Below the pieces are notes generated by a model. The model was not told the DNA's origin, made no database searches, and worked only from the letters and a program-made list of their open reading frames with translations. Below, one piece after another: positions 1-8,063 of a stretch of 64,000 nt of DNA. The DNA lies in NCBI GenBank assembly GCA_003223025.1, contig QHXR01000016.1, positions 206,910-270,909 of the forward strand, given 5' to 3'. The position numbers and the translations under genes were made by a program. Every line of letters begins with the position of its first letter. Position 1 is the stretch's first letter. The stretch comes from Acidobacteriota bacterium. Its GTDB lineage: Bacteria; Acidobacteriota; Blastocatellia; Pyrinomonadales; Pyrinomonadaceae.

Positions 1-287
1 CCGTGCTTCCGATCACGGATCGCATCAACGAGTACGCCGACAAGATCGCAAAAGAATTACGAGACGCCGGTTTCAGAGTTGAAGCCAACTTGAAATCTGA
101 TAAAATCGGCGCAAAAATTCGCGACGCACAGTTACAAAAAGTTCCTTACATGCTTGTTCTCGGCGACAAAGAGCTCGAGGAACAGAAAGTTGCGGTGCGT
201 GAGAGAAAACAGGGTGACATCGGCGCGATGTCGTTGGCAGAGTTCAAGGAGATGATCAGTGCGCAAAAGCTGCAACGATCGCTCTGA
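1..287 (+). CDS. thrS: Threonyl-tRNA synthetase, C-terminal end (5' partial)
   Basis: Only the last 95 or so residues are in the window; the gene begins to the left, and the reading frame is already open at base 3. The visible part is the class IIa anticodon-binding domain, which reads the threonine anticodon in the cytoplasm. Family signatures are VLPITDRINEYA at the start, then KIGAKIRDAQ and KVPYMLVLGDKE, followed by the usual KVAVRERKQGDIG strand. ThrRS directly upstream of infC-rpmI-rplT is a very common bacterial order. The GTG at base 3 is internal, not a start. Confidence 0.95.
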   Translation, partial: VLPITDRINEYADKIAKELRDAGFRVEANLKSDKIGAKIRDAQLQKVPYMLVLGDKELEEQKVAVRERKQGDIGAMSLAEFKEMISAQKLQRSL

Positions 288-314
288 GAACGTTCATAAC
301 CACAGGAGGCACAT

Positions 315-1001
315 ATCGCTAGAAGATTTGGTGGTAGAAATTTTCGTCCGAGGCAGCGCGAGCCGCAGCACCGGACAAATGAAAGGATAAGAGTTCCGTC
401 GGTCCGTGTTGTGACCGATGATGGCGAGTCGTTGGGTGTCATGGACACGCGCGACGCGATCCAGGAAGCACGACGGCGTGCGCTCGATCTTGTCGAGATC
501 GCACCGAACGCACAGCCGCCTGTGGCTAAGATCATCGACTACGGAAAATTCCTCTATGAGCAGAAGAAGAAAGCTCACGAGGCGAAGAAGAAGCAGGTCA
601 CCGTATCGGTCAAGGAGATCAAGTTTCGGCCGGGCACCGACGATCACGATTACCGATATCGCATGGAGCATGCGCGACAGTGGCTCGGAGAAGGCGACAA
701 GGTTCGTGCAGCCATCGCATTCCGCGGCCGCGAGATGACTCACCGCGAGCTCGGAGCGAAGATCTTGAAGAAGCTGAGCGAGGAGCTCGCCGATATCGCC
801 GAGGTCGAGGTAGCGCCGAAGATGGAAGGCTATCAAATGTTCACCATCTTCGTGCCCAAAAAGATCGCACCTGAAGTAAAGAAAAGAGCCGCAGCGAAAC
901 AGCCGGCCGAGGTTGTGATCGAAGGCGAAAAGAAAAAAGAGCGGGTGGAGAAGCCGAAAGAGGTAAAACCGGAGCCGAAAGACGAGGACGAGATTTTTTG
1001 A
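315..1001 (+). CDS. infC: Translation initiation factor IF-3, probably starting at ATC
   Basis: IF-3 binds the 30S subunit, blocks premature 50S joining and rejects non-canonical start codons. The hallmark NERIRVPSVRVV segment of the N-domain lies upstream of the first possible GTG (411), so that start would cut into the fold. In frame, an ATC at 315 sits five bases after a perfect AGGAGG (304-309), and no ATG, GTG or TTG occurs in frame between 315 and 411. The product would be 228 residues: a basic arm (ARRFGGRNFRPRQ), the N-domain, YGKFLYEQKKKAHEAKKKQ linker, and a C-domain with VKEIKFRPGTDDHDY and FRGREMTHRELG. A Lys/Glu-rich tail of about 45 residues follows. Rare start codons in infC (AUU in E. 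coli) underlie self-repression. The identity is certain; the ATC start is an inference from frame, conservation and ribosome-binding site. Confidence 0.93.
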   Translation: MARRFGGRNFRPRQREPQHRTNERIRVPSVRVVTDDGESLGVMDTRDAIQEARRRALDLVEIAPNAQPPVAKIIDYGKFLYEQKKKAHEAKKKQVTVSVKEIKFRPGTDDHDYRYRMEHARQWLGEGDKVRAAIAFRGREMTHRELGAKILKKLSEELADIAEVEVAPKMEGYQMFTIFVPKKIAPEVKKRAAAKQPAEVVIEGEKKKERVEKPKEVKPEPKDEDEIF

Positions 1002-1055
1002 TGTACGACAGCCTTTCCAGGCTGTCGAGCGACAGGCTAGAAAGCCCGTCGTACA
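1002..1055. repeat. Palindromic element between infC and rpmI
   Basis: A 54-bp imperfect palindrome begins at the last base of infC. Arms 1002-1027 and 1030-1055 match at 22 of 26 positions. The left arm also folds on itself as a perfect 8-bp stem (1007-1014 with 1019-1026, loop TTCC). The right arm does so less well. The double-hairpin design resembles REP-like elements, but in this operon a translational or L20-type control role is also possible. Confidence 0.7.
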
Positions 1056-1070
1056 ACGAGGAGAGTAATT

Positions 1071-1274
1071 ATGCCAAAACTAAAAACACACAAGGGCGCA
1101 GCAAAGCGTTTTCGCTCGACGGCGAGCGGCAAATTCAAACGCGGTCATTCGCATGCCCGTCACATTCTGACGAAGAAGACGAACAAGCGTAAGCGCAATC
1201 TGGATATCGATGCATTGGTCAGCGAAGGCGATCAGAAACGCGTCGAGAAAATGCTGCCATACGGACGAGATTAA
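1071..1274 (+). CDS. rpmI: 50S ribosomal protein L35
   Basis: A 67-residue basic protein of normal L35 length that binds 23S rRNA in the large subunit. It opens with [14 protein letters not shown] and carries the family's [12 protein letters not shown] and KRKRNL stretches. It follows infC and precedes rplT in the conserved IF3-L35-L20 operon. A GAGGAG ribosome-binding site lies at 1058-1063. In other bacteria L20 represses this operon by binding leader RNA; here palindromes on both sides of the gene could serve that role, though that is unproven. Confidence 0.97.
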   Translation: MPKLKTHKGAAKRFRSTASGKFKRGHSHARHILTKKTNKRKRNLDIDALVSEGDQKRVEKMLPYGRD

Positions 1275-1275
1275 G

Positions 1276-1327
1276 TTTTGAGTCCCGCCTTTAGGCGGCG
1301 TGGCCGGCTTAAGCCGGTACTCAAAAC
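1276..1327. repeat. REP-like double hairpin between rpmI and rplT
   Basis: The outer arms TTTTGAGT and ACTCAAAA enclose two small hairpins, CCGCC-TTTA-GGCGG and a CCGGCTTAAGCCGG palindrome. The same outer arm and the CCGCC/GGCGG hairpin recur at 15390-15462, and related pieces occur near 20091 and 42607, so this is a dispersed element rather than an operon-specific leader. Confidence 0.8.
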
Positions 1328-1347
1328 AAAAGATAAGGAGTGAACAT

Positions 1348-1722
1348 ATGCCAAGAGCAAAACGTGGTAATAAGCGTCTAGAGAAACGCAAAAAAATATT
1401 AGCCTTAGCTAAAGGCTATCGTGGGACAAAGTCGAAGCTGTATCGCTCGGCAAAGGAATCGGTTCAACGCGCACTGAATTTCGCGTACACCGGCCGAAAG
1501 CTGAAGAAGCGCGATTTCCGTAAACTGTGGATCGTCCGCATCAACGCAGCATGCCGTCTGAACGAGATGAAGTACTCGCAGTTCATGTACGGTTTGAAGC
1601 TGGCCGGGATCGAGCTGGATCGTAAGGTCCTCGCCGATCTCGCAGTGAAACAGCCGGAGACATTCGCGACTATCGCCGGTCAGGCGAAAGACGCGATCGG
1701 AAAGCAACAAGCGGCAGCGTAA
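1348..1722 (+). CDS. rplT: 50S ribosomal protein L20
   Basis: A 124-residue 23S rRNA-binding protein required for early 50S assembly. The ATG at 1348 is preceded by AAGGAG (1335-1340) and gives the standard start [26 protein letters not shown]. The start at 1300 would add 16 residues encoded by the intergenic palindrome and is rejected. RNA-binding signatures are [30 protein letters not shown] and [17 protein letters not shown]. It is the last gene of the infC-rpmI-rplT operon and is followed by a strong terminator. L20 is the autoregulator of this operon in E. coli and Bacillus. Confidence 0.98.
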   Translation: MPRAKRGNKRLEKRKKILALAKGYRGTKSKLYRSAKESVQRALNFAYTGRKLKKRDFRKLWIVRINAACRLNEMKYSQFMYGLKLAGIELDRKVLADLAVKQPETFATIAGQAKDAIGKQQAAA

Positions 1723-1738
1723 ACGATCAAACGTAATA

Positions 1739-1780
1739 AAAAGCGATCCGGTGAGTTCAGATGACCGGATCGCTTTTCTT
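1739..1780 (+). terminator. Rho-independent terminator after rplT
   Basis: A 14-bp perfect stem, 1739-1752 with 1764-1777 (core GCGATCCGGT / ACCGGATCGC), an 11-base loop and a T-rich tail. It ends the ribosomal protein operon. Confidence 0.9.
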
Positions 1781-1789
1781 TTATCGAGG

Positions 1790-1855
1790 GTAATTATTAA
1801 TGCCGTAATTATTAAGTTCGTAATGCAATTACTAAATTACGGAATTAATAATTAC
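1790..1855. repeat. AT-rich inverted repeat between rplT and kbl
   Basis: Arms 1790-1810 and 1835-1855 are 21 bp with one mismatch; the intervening bases repeat the motif GTAAT/ATTAC several more times. The stretch is strikingly AT-rich against its surroundings and lies between two convergent genes. It could be a small palindromic mobile element; no coding potential is seen. Confidence 0.65.
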
Positions 1856-1873
1856 GAAATTAAATTGCCTAAA

Positions 1874-3073
1874 CTAGGCGCTGGCCACTCGACCGATCCC
1901 CAACTCTTCCTTCGCTTCCGCAAACTTCTCGATCGCAAAATCCAAATCTTCTTTTGAATGCGCCGCTGAGACTTGAGTCCGGATACGAGCCTTCCCTTTC
2001 GGTACGACCGGAAATGAAAACGGAATCACGTACACGCCTTTCTCGAGCAGCTTCTCCGCCATCTTCACAGCAGGCTTTGCATCGCCAAACATGACCGGCA
2101 CGATCGGATGTTCGCCCGGCAAAACATCCAAGCCTATCGCCGCAATTTTCTCGCGGAAGTATCGCGTGTTGTCCATCAACTTGTCGCGAAGATCCGTTGA
2201 CTGCGTCAGCATGTCGATCGCGGCGATCGATGCTGCGACGATCGGCGGCGCGACCGAATTTGAAAACAGATACGGACGCGAACGCTGGCGCAGTAATTCA
2301 ATGATCTCTTTCTTTCCGCTTGTGTAACCACCGCTCGCACCACCGAGAGCTTTTCCTAGAGTTCCGGTGATGACGTCGATGCGATCGATCACATTGTGAT
2401 GCTCGTGCGTACCGCGTCCGGTCTTACCCATGAATCCGACAGCGTGTGAATCATCGACCATCACCATTGCGTCGTGCTTCTCTGCAAGATCGCAGATCTC
2501 GTCGAGCTTCGCTATATACCCGTCCATCGAGAACACGCCATCGGTCGCGATCATTTTGAACCGTGCCGAGCTCGCTTCCAAAAGCTTCGCCTCCAGATCG
2601 GCCATATCGCTGTTCTTGTATCGGAACCGCTGAGCTTTACACAATCGCACGCCGTCGATAATGCTCGCGTGATTGAGCTCATCCGAGATCACCGCGTCCT
2701 CGTCCGACAGAATCGTCTCGAACAGCCCACCGTTCGCATCGAAGCATGACGTATAGAGGATCGTGTCCTCGGTCCCAAGAAACTCGCTGATCTTTTTCTC
2801 GAGCTCCTTATGAATCTCCTGCGTCCCGCAGATGAACCGCACGGACGACAAACCATATCCCCACTTTTCGAGTCCTTCCTGCGCAGCCTTCACGATCTGC
2901 GGATCATCGGACAAGCCGAGATAATTATTCGCACACATGTTGAGGACCTCGCGGCCTCCGACATCGATCCGAGCTTCCTGCGGACTCTCGATGACACGCT
3001 CGGACTTGTAGAGTCCGGCTTCGCGGATCTCGTTGAGGGTCTTTTGAATCTGTTCTTTTACTTTTCCGTACAT
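1874..3073 (-). CDS. kbl: Glycine C-acetyltransferase (2-amino-3-ketobutyrate CoA ligase)
   Basis: A PLP enzyme that cleaves 2-amino-3-ketobutyrate with CoA to glycine and acetyl-CoA, the second step of threonine breakdown by the dehydrogenase route. At 399 residues it has normal length for the alpha-oxoamine synthase family. Visible signatures are [55 protein letters not shown] and the PLP-lysine motif [10 protein letters not shown]. It lies downstream of tdh on the same strand, separated by 151 bases that hold a 100-bp stem-loop element. The tdh-kbl pairing confirms the assignment over 8-amino-7-oxononanoate synthase (BioF), its closest look-alike. Confidence 0.95.
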   Translation of the reverse strand: MYGKVKEQIQKTLNEIREAGLYKSERVIESPQEARIDVGGREVLNMCANNYLGLSDDPQIVKAAQEGLEKWGYGLSSVRFICGTQEIHKELEKKISEFLGTEDTILYTSCFDANGGLFETILSDEDAVISDELNHASIIDGVRLCKAQRFRYKNSDMADLEAKLLEASSARFKMIATDGVFSMDGYIAKLDEICDLAEKHDAMVMVDDSHAVGFMGKTGRGTHEHHNVIDRIDVITGTLGKALGGASGGYTSGKKEIIELLRQRSRPYLFSNSVAPPIVAASIAAIDMLTQSTDLRDKLMDNTRYFREKIAAIGLDVLPGEHPIVPVMFGDAKPAVKMAEKLLEKGVYVIPFSFPVVPKGKARIRTQVSAAHSKEDLDFAIEKFAEAKEELGIGRVASA

Positions 3074-3111
3074 TTCTATGTCCTTCGGTCGGGTCGATCT
3101 GATTAACTTAG

Positions 3112-3211
3112 TTAACCGCAGATGACGCAGATCACGCAGATTTTATTTAAGCCCTTTCTCACGAAAGCATATTTCCGGAAAATCTGCGCGATCTGCGTTA
3201 TCTGCGGTTAA
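3112..3211. repeat. 100-bp stem-loop element between tdh and kbl
   Basis: Arms 3112-3144 and 3179-3211 are 33 bp with two mismatches and end in TTAACCGCAGAT / ATCTGCGGTTAA. The arm itself is built of the unit (A)CGCAGAT repeated three times. The size and symmetry suit a MITE-like or REP-like insertion, possibly also acting as a hairpin inside the tdh-kbl transcript. Confidence 0.8.
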
Positions 3212-3224
3212 TCACCCTACGCAT

Positions 3225-4259
3225 CTACATGTTCTCAAAATCCAATATTACTTTCCCCGAATTCCCCGATCTCACCGCCTCGAATCCCTTCTCGAATTCC
3301 TGATACGGAAACCGGTGCGTGATGACGGGCGAAATATCAACACCGGTCTCAAGTAGCACGCTCATCTGATACCAGGTCTCGTACATCTGCCGGCCGTAGA
3401 TTCCCTTGATGTGGAGCATGTTGAAGACGACGGTCTTCCAATCGATGGCGAAATTTTCTGTCGGAATGCCGAGAAGCGCGATGCGGCTGCCGTGGAACAT
3501 ATTCCCGACCATGTCCTGAAACGCCGACGGAATGCCCGACATCTCGAAGCCGACGTCGAAACCTTCCTTCATCCCGAGCTCTTTTTGGACATCCTTCAGG
3601 TTTTTCTCTTTTACGTTCACGGCCATGTTGACGTCGCCCATTTTGCGCGCGAGGTCGAGTCGATATTCGTTCACGTCAGTGATGACGATGTTCCGCGCAC
3701 CGGCGTGACGGGCGACAGCGGCAGACATGATCCCGATCGGGCCGGCACCGGTGATCAAAACGTCCTCGCCGAACACTTCGAAAGCCAATGCCGTATGAAC
3801 TGCATTCCCGAAGGGATCGAAGATCGCCGCGACTTCAAGATCGATATGCGCCTTATGCTTCCAGATGTTCGTCTGCGGCACCGCGATGAACTCGGCGAAT
3901 CCGCCGTTCGTGTTGACGCCGATACCGCGCGTGTTCGCACAAAGGGCTCGACGCCCGGCCATGCAGTTTCGACAGCGTCCGCAGACGAGATGTCCCTCGG
4001 CACTGACGATGTCACCGACCTTGAAGTCCATAACGTTCGAGCCGACTTCGACGATCTCGCCGACAAACTCATGACCGATCGTCGTCGGCACTTTTATCGT
4101 CGACTGCGCCCACGCGTCCCAGTTGTAGATGTGAAGGTCCGTTCCGCAGATCCCACCTTTTTTGGTGCGGATCATGACGTCGTTGATGGTCATCTCCGGC
4201 TCGGGCACATCTTCGATCCACAAACCCGGCTCGGCCTTGCTTTTAACAATAGCTTTCAT
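3225..4259 (-). CDS. tdh: L-threonine 3-dehydrogenase
   Basis: A zinc-dependent medium-chain dehydrogenase that oxidises threonine to 2-amino-3-ketobutyrate with NAD+. The length of 344 residues matches the family. The catalytic zinc site is visible as [14 protein letters not shown] (Cys38, His43) and GHEF; the structural zinc site as [15 protein letters not shown]; the Rossmann nucleotide motif as [18 protein letters not shown] and [15 protein letters not shown] are typical of Tdh. It starts at the ATG at 4257-4259 and is first in the tdh-kbl unit. Certain by motifs and by its neighbour. Confidence 0.96.
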   Translation of the reverse strand: MKAIVKSKAEPGLWIEDVPEPEMTINDVMIRTKKGGICGTDLHIYNWDAWAQSTIKVPTTIGHEFVGEIVEVGSNVMDFKVGDIVSAEGHLVCGRCRNCMAGRRALCANTRGIGVNTNGGFAEFIAVPQTNIWKHKAHIDLEVAAIFDPFGNAVHTALAFEVFGEDVLITGAGPIGIMSAAVARHAGARNIVITDVNEYRLDLARKMGDVNMAVNVKEKNLKDVQKELGMKEGFDVGFEMSGIPSAFQDMVGNMFHGSRIALLGIPTENFAIDWKTVVFNMLHIKGIYGRQMYETWYQMSVLLETGVDISPVITHRFPYQEFEKGFEAVRSGNSGKVILDFENM

Positions 4260-4342
4260 GAAGTTTTCGTAATTACAGGAGCAATTTGGATGATAACAAA
4301 AGGAACGGCGAACGTGGAATCTGTCGCCGATAGCTGTACGGC

Positions 4343-4584
4343 TTTTTTTGAACGCGGATTCAGCGGGTCAGGCGGATTCGGGCGGATTTGAAAAAAGAAA
4401 GTTTTTCCTGTTTCGTGTCTTTTTCGTGTCTTTTTCGTGTGGTTAGGGTGATTCGTGGTTAGATTCTTAGAAAGCGCAACCACGAACCACACTAACCACA
4501 CGAAAAGGAACACTAAAAAGAAAACTTTGAAATTCTGATCCGGTTTTAATCCGCTTGATCCGCCCAATCCGCGTTCACAAAAAA
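4343..4584. repeat. Large imperfect inverted repeat (about 240 bp) upstream of pheS
   Basis: The 438-base gap between tdh and pheS has no gene. Most of it is one inverted repeat: the left end (TTTTTTGAACGCGGATT) is mirrored by the right end (AATCCGCGTTCACAAAAAA), the GCGGAT-rich blocks pair, and the central parts pair as TTCGTGTGGTTAG against CTAACCACACGAA. It looks like a non-coding palindromic mobile element. pheS transcription would have to start to its right, within about 110 bases. Confidence 0.75.
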
Positions 4585-4697
4585 CGTCGCTCAAATGACT
4601 TCTGTCACCAACACCGCCGGTCGCGGCATTCAATCTCCTCGATAAAATTACATTAGCAATTTTCTCTAGTTCGCCCTGTCGGTTATCCTTACTTTCT

Positions 4698-5789
4698 ATG
4701 TCCGATGAGAAGGCACAAGTTGAAGCCGCGCGTGCTGCGTTTATTAATGATTTCGACCGGTTCGCGGAACTGAATCTGGATGGCCGGAGCCTGTCCGATG
4801 CCGAAGGCATACTCGCCGCGGTCAACGAACTCAAGATCCGTCACACGGGAAAGAAATCCGCCATGGCGGCGACCAAGAAGCTGATCGGCAAGGTTCCCGC
4901 CGACGAGCGTGGAGAGTTTGGCCAGATCGTCCAAGCCGCCGAGACCGAGATCGTGTCAACGATCGCGGCGGTCGATGAGCAGCTCAACGAGTTCATATCG
5001 AAAGCCAAGATCGAGCTGGAGCGGTTGGATGTGACGATCCCCGGGCGACGTCCCGCGACCGGTCATCTTCATCCGATCACGATCGTCCGCCAGAAGATCG
5101 AGGACATATTTGTCTCGATGGGTTATGCGATCGAAGATGATCGCGAGATCGAGACCGACTATTACAACTTCGAAGCATTGAACATCCCCGAAGGTCATCC
5201 GGCTCGGGAGTCGCAGGATACTTTTTACACGACGACCGGCCTCGCACTGCGATCTCAAACATCGACGGTTCAAATCCGTGCGATGGAGCGGCGCGGTGTG
5301 CCGATCCGAATTCTCGCACCGGGAAAAGTTTTCCGTCGCGATACGCCGGACATGACTCACGTGCCGATGTTCCATCAGCTCGAAGGCCTATGCGTCGACA
5401 AAGGGATCACGATGGCACATCTGAAAGGAACCGTGACCGAGTGGCTCCGGCGTCTGTTCGGCGAGGACACGAAGACGCGTTTTCGTCCGAGCTACTTCCC
5501 TTTCACCGAGCCGTCTGCCGAATTCGACTTCTCATGTTTCAAATGTCACGGCACGGGTAAATACGAGAACGATCGCTGCCGTCCGTGCAAAGGATCGGGC
5601 TGGATCGAGCTTGGCGGTTCAGGGATGGTGCATCCGAATGTTTTGCGCGCGGTGAATGTCGATCCGACGATCTATTCCGGATTCGCGTTCGGGTTCGGTC
5701 TCGATCGAATGGCTGCACTGATGTACGAGATCGATGACATCCGATATCTGTTCGAAAACGACGTGCGATTTTTGGAGCAGTTCAAATAG
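4698..5789 (+). CDS. pheS: Phenylalanyl-tRNA synthetase alpha subunit
   Basis: The catalytic subunit of the cytoplasmic alpha2-beta2 PheRS, which charges tRNA-Phe. It has 363 residues: an N-terminal coiled coil (about 1-95), then the class II core with GHLHPIT, motif 2 ([21 protein letters not shown]) and motif 3 ([14 protein letters not shown]). Residues near 280-300 contain a CxxC...CxxC insertion ([20 protein letters not shown]), a zinc-finger-like feature of many bacterial PheS proteins. The start ATG has no clear Shine-Dalgarno; a weak -10-like TATCCT lies only eight bases upstream, so the message may be leaderless. pheT follows two genes downstream. Confidence 0.96.
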   Translation: MSDEKAQVEAARAAFINDFDRFAELNLDGRSLSDAEGILAAVNELKIRHTGKKSAMAATKKLIGKVPADERGEFGQIVQAAETEIVSTIAAVDEQLNEFISKAKIELERLDVTIPGRRPATGHLHPITIVRQKIEDIFVSMGYAIEDDREIETDYYNFEALNIPEGHPARESQDTFYTTTGLALRSQTSTVQIRAMERRGVPIRILAPGKVFRRDTPDMTHVPMFHQLEGLCVDKGITMAHLKGTVTEWLRRLFGEDTKTRFRPSYFPFTEPSAEFDFSCFKCHGTGKYENDRCRPCKGSGWIELGGSGMVHPNVLRAVNVDPTIYSGFAFGFGLDRMAALMYEIDDIRYLFENDVRFLEQFK

Positions 5790-5798
5790 AGCGGTCGA

Positions 5799-6065
5799 AT
5801 GAAAGTCCTCGTTGTAATTCTTGGATGTGTTCTCGTCATGCTGACAGGGAGTGCGGTTCTGACGATCCTTCTTCATCGAAATCTTCGGAAAACTGCTTCT
5901 GAAAATGGGGAATGGAGCGGACCTTTCTATTATCCAAATTGCCCGCGATGCAGCACGCCGGTTCCGAAAGCAAGAGTTCCGAGATCGCTTCGCCAAGTAT
6001 TTTTGGGCGGTTGGACGTGCCAGTCGTGCGGGTGTGAAATCGCGCGAAACGGCCATGAACGATAA
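5799..6065 (+). CDS. Small membrane-anchored zinc-ribbon protein
   Basis: An 88-residue protein nine bases behind pheS. Residues 4-25 form one hydrophobic helix (VLVVILGCVLVMLTGSAVL), followed by a cytosolic segment with two CxxC knuckles (CPRC at about 48-51, CQSC at about 74-77) that could bind zinc. No family is recognised. The short spacing suggests co-transcription with pheS and the downstream TPR gene. No functional link to translation can be seen. Confidence 0.6.
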   Translation: MKVLVVILGCVLVMLTGSAVLTILLHRNLRKTASENGEWSGPFYYPNCPRCSTPVPKARVPRSLRQVFLGGWTCQSCGCEIARNGHER

Positions 6066-6101
6066 CTCCTGTGCGGTCCGCTCGCCACTTAAACGAAACT
6101 C

Positions 6102-8063
6102 GTGCCTCGACAACGCCCTAAAAAACAAAAAAGCGAAGCGATAACTACGCCGTCTGAGCCGAGGTACGATCTTATCGTCGCCGGTCTTCTCGTGGTCGTA
6201 TGCGTGGTCATATATTTCCGCGTCACCGGTTTCGATTTCATCAACCTCGATGACGACATCTACGTTTATGAAAATGCTATGGTCGCGGCCGGATTATCGG
6301 CGAAATCCATCGCGGCTGCTTTCACGTCGCTTCAAGCGACGAACTGGCATCCGATAACGTGGATCTCGCACCAGCTCGATGTCACGCTTTTCGGTTTGAA
6401 CGCCGGTTCGCATCACGCGATGAACCTGGTACTGCACATCGCGAATTCAGTTCTTCTTTTCTTCTTGCTGCGCGGGATCTCCGGCGATCAATGGAAAAGT
6501 GCGATCGTCGCCGCCGTGTTCGCTGTGCATCCGGCCCATGTCGAATCAGTTGCATGGATCGCCGAGCGCAAAGACGTGCTGAGCACGCTTTTCATGCTCC
6601 TCGCATTTCTTGCGTACTCCCGATACACGAAGAACACAACGAACAAGCGATCGTTTTGGATCGCTCTCGGACTTTTTGCTATCGGTTTGATGGCAAAACC
6701 GATGCTGGTCACGTTTCCGTTCTTACTACTGCTGATGGATTACTGGCCGTTGAAACGGATCGACGAATTTAGATGGTCGAACATGCGGCAGATCGTCGCC
6801 GAGAAGATCCCGTTTTTTGCACTCTCGGCGATTTCGGCAATCGTGACGATCATGGCTCAATCGTCCGGCGGCGCCGTTCAGACGCTCGAGAGATTTTCGA
6901 TCCAGGACCGTATCTCAAACGCGGTCGTTTCTTACGCAAAGTATGTCGCGATGATGTTCTATCCGGCGGATCTCGGAGTTTGGTATCCATTTGATAAGAA
7001 TCTGACCGGTCTCGAGCTCGGAGCCGCCGCGATATTTCTTGCCGGCATCTCGGCGATTTCGATCTGGCAGATTCGTAAGCGTCCGTATCTGTTCGTCGGA
7101 TGGTTCTGGTTCATCGGAACGCTTGTTCCCGTCATCGGAATCGTCCAGGTTGGCCGTCAGGCTCTGGCGGATCGTTACACATATGTTCCTTACATCGGTC
7201 TGTCGGTCGCCGTTGTCTGGCTCGTTTCAGAATTGGCGGAAAGACTGCAACTGCCGGTACTAGTTCGCGGAGCCGCGGCCGTGATGGCGCTCATCGGTCT
7301 GACCTTAGTTGCGTACGGGCAGGTTTCGTACTGGCGAAATACAGAGACGATCTTCTCGCGTACGTTGCATGTGACGAAGAACAATTATCTCGTCGAGACT
7401 AATTACTGCAGATACCTAGATCAATTGAACCGTCTCGACGAAGCTTTTCAACATTGCACATCCGCAGTAACGATCGATCCACGAGGCGTCGAAGGATTGA
7501 ATACGCTCGGCGACGTTCTGCTAAAACAGGGCAAGCTCGATGAAGCGAGACGTAATTTTCAGAAGGTTACGGAGATCGACGGCAGTTACTCTTTGGCCTA
7601 CGCTAATCTCGGGATCATTGAAACGCGATCCGAAAACTTTGACGCAGCGATCGAACAATTCGATCAGGCTCTGAGTCATGACAAGGCAGGTTTTTTTGAT
7701 GCAGCTCGTCGCGGAGAAGCTTACGCTTCGATCGGTAATTCCGCGATGGCGAAAAAGAAATTCGACTCGGCTTCGAAAGCATACGAACGTGCTTTGGACG
7801 CGACCCCGACTAACGGTGAGTTTCAGCGTAGTCTTGCGATGTCTTACAAGGCGCAAGGCCGGAGCGGTGACGCGATCAAATTGCTCGAGGCGATGATCCA
7901 GAAATATCCGAATTTTCCCGAAGCGTACAACACGCTCGGAATAATTTACGCTGAGCAGAATAGAATGCAGGAAGCTATCGTACAATTTCAGAAGGCGCTG
8001 CAGATCAGCCCCGGCTTTTCTCCTGCTCAAAGCAATCTTAGAAAGGCTCTAGAGAGTAAATGA
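6102..8063 (+). CDS. Multi-spanning membrane protein with C-terminal TPR repeats (TMTC-like, GT-C fold)
   Basis: 653 residues. Residues about 22-430 hold roughly ten hydrophobic helices; the first external loop carries an acidic triplet, [11 protein letters not shown] (Asp50-52), and [17 protein letters not shown], the layout of GT-C glycosyltransferases and of eukaryotic TMTC O-mannosyltransferases. Residues about 430-650 are tetratricopeptide repeats (for example [28 protein letters not shown], in part). A role in glycosylating exported proteins from a lipid-linked sugar is inferred from the fold, not shown. GTG start. Its end overlaps the pheT start by four bases, so it lies inside the pheS-pheT transcript. 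Confidence 0.8.
   Translation: MPRQRPKKQKSEAITTPSEPRYDLIVAGLLVVVCVVIYFRVTGFDFINLDDDIYVYENAMVAAGLSAKSIAAAFTSLQATNWHPITWISHQLDVTLFGLNAGSHHAMNLVLHIANSVLLFFLLRGISGDQWKSAIVAAVFAVHPAHVESVAWIAERKDVLSTLFMLLAFLAYSRYTKNTTNKRSFWIALGLFAIGLMAKPMLVTFPFLLLLMDYWPLKRIDEFRWSNMRQIVAEKIPFFALSAISAIVTIMAQSSGGAVQTLERFSIQDRISNAVVSYAKYVAMMFYPADLGVWYPFDKNLTGLELGAAAIFLAGISAISIWQIRKRPYLFVGWFWFIGTLVPVIGIVQVGRQALADRYTYVPYIGLSVAVVWLVSELAERLQLPVLVRGAAAVMALIGLTLVAYGQVSYWRNTETIFSRTLHVTKNNYLVETNYCRYLDQLNRLDEAFQHCTSAVTIDPRGVEGLNTLGDVLLKQGKLDEARRNFQKVTEIDGSYSLAYANLGIIETRSENFDAAIEQFDQALSHDKAGFFDAARRGEAYASIGNSAMAKKKFDSASKAYERALDATPTNGEFQRSLAMSYKAQGRSGDAIKLLEAMIQKYPNFPEAYNTLGIIYAEQNRMQEAIVQFQKALQISPGFSPAQSNLRKALESK

Noticed and set aside
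1300..1347. Upstream start for L20
   Set aside because: The extra residues are encoded by a palindromic repeat and the standard [10 protein letters not shown] start has its own AAGGAG.
3411..4391. A 326-codon open frame opposite tdh
   Set aside because: Antisense to a complete threonine dehydrogenase with all catalytic residues; Asp/His/Val-rich shadow.
5905..6144. Alternative 79-codon frame between pheS and the TPR gene
   Set aside because: It overlaps the zinc-ribbon gene, which has a membrane helix and paired CxxC motifs; the alternative has no signal.
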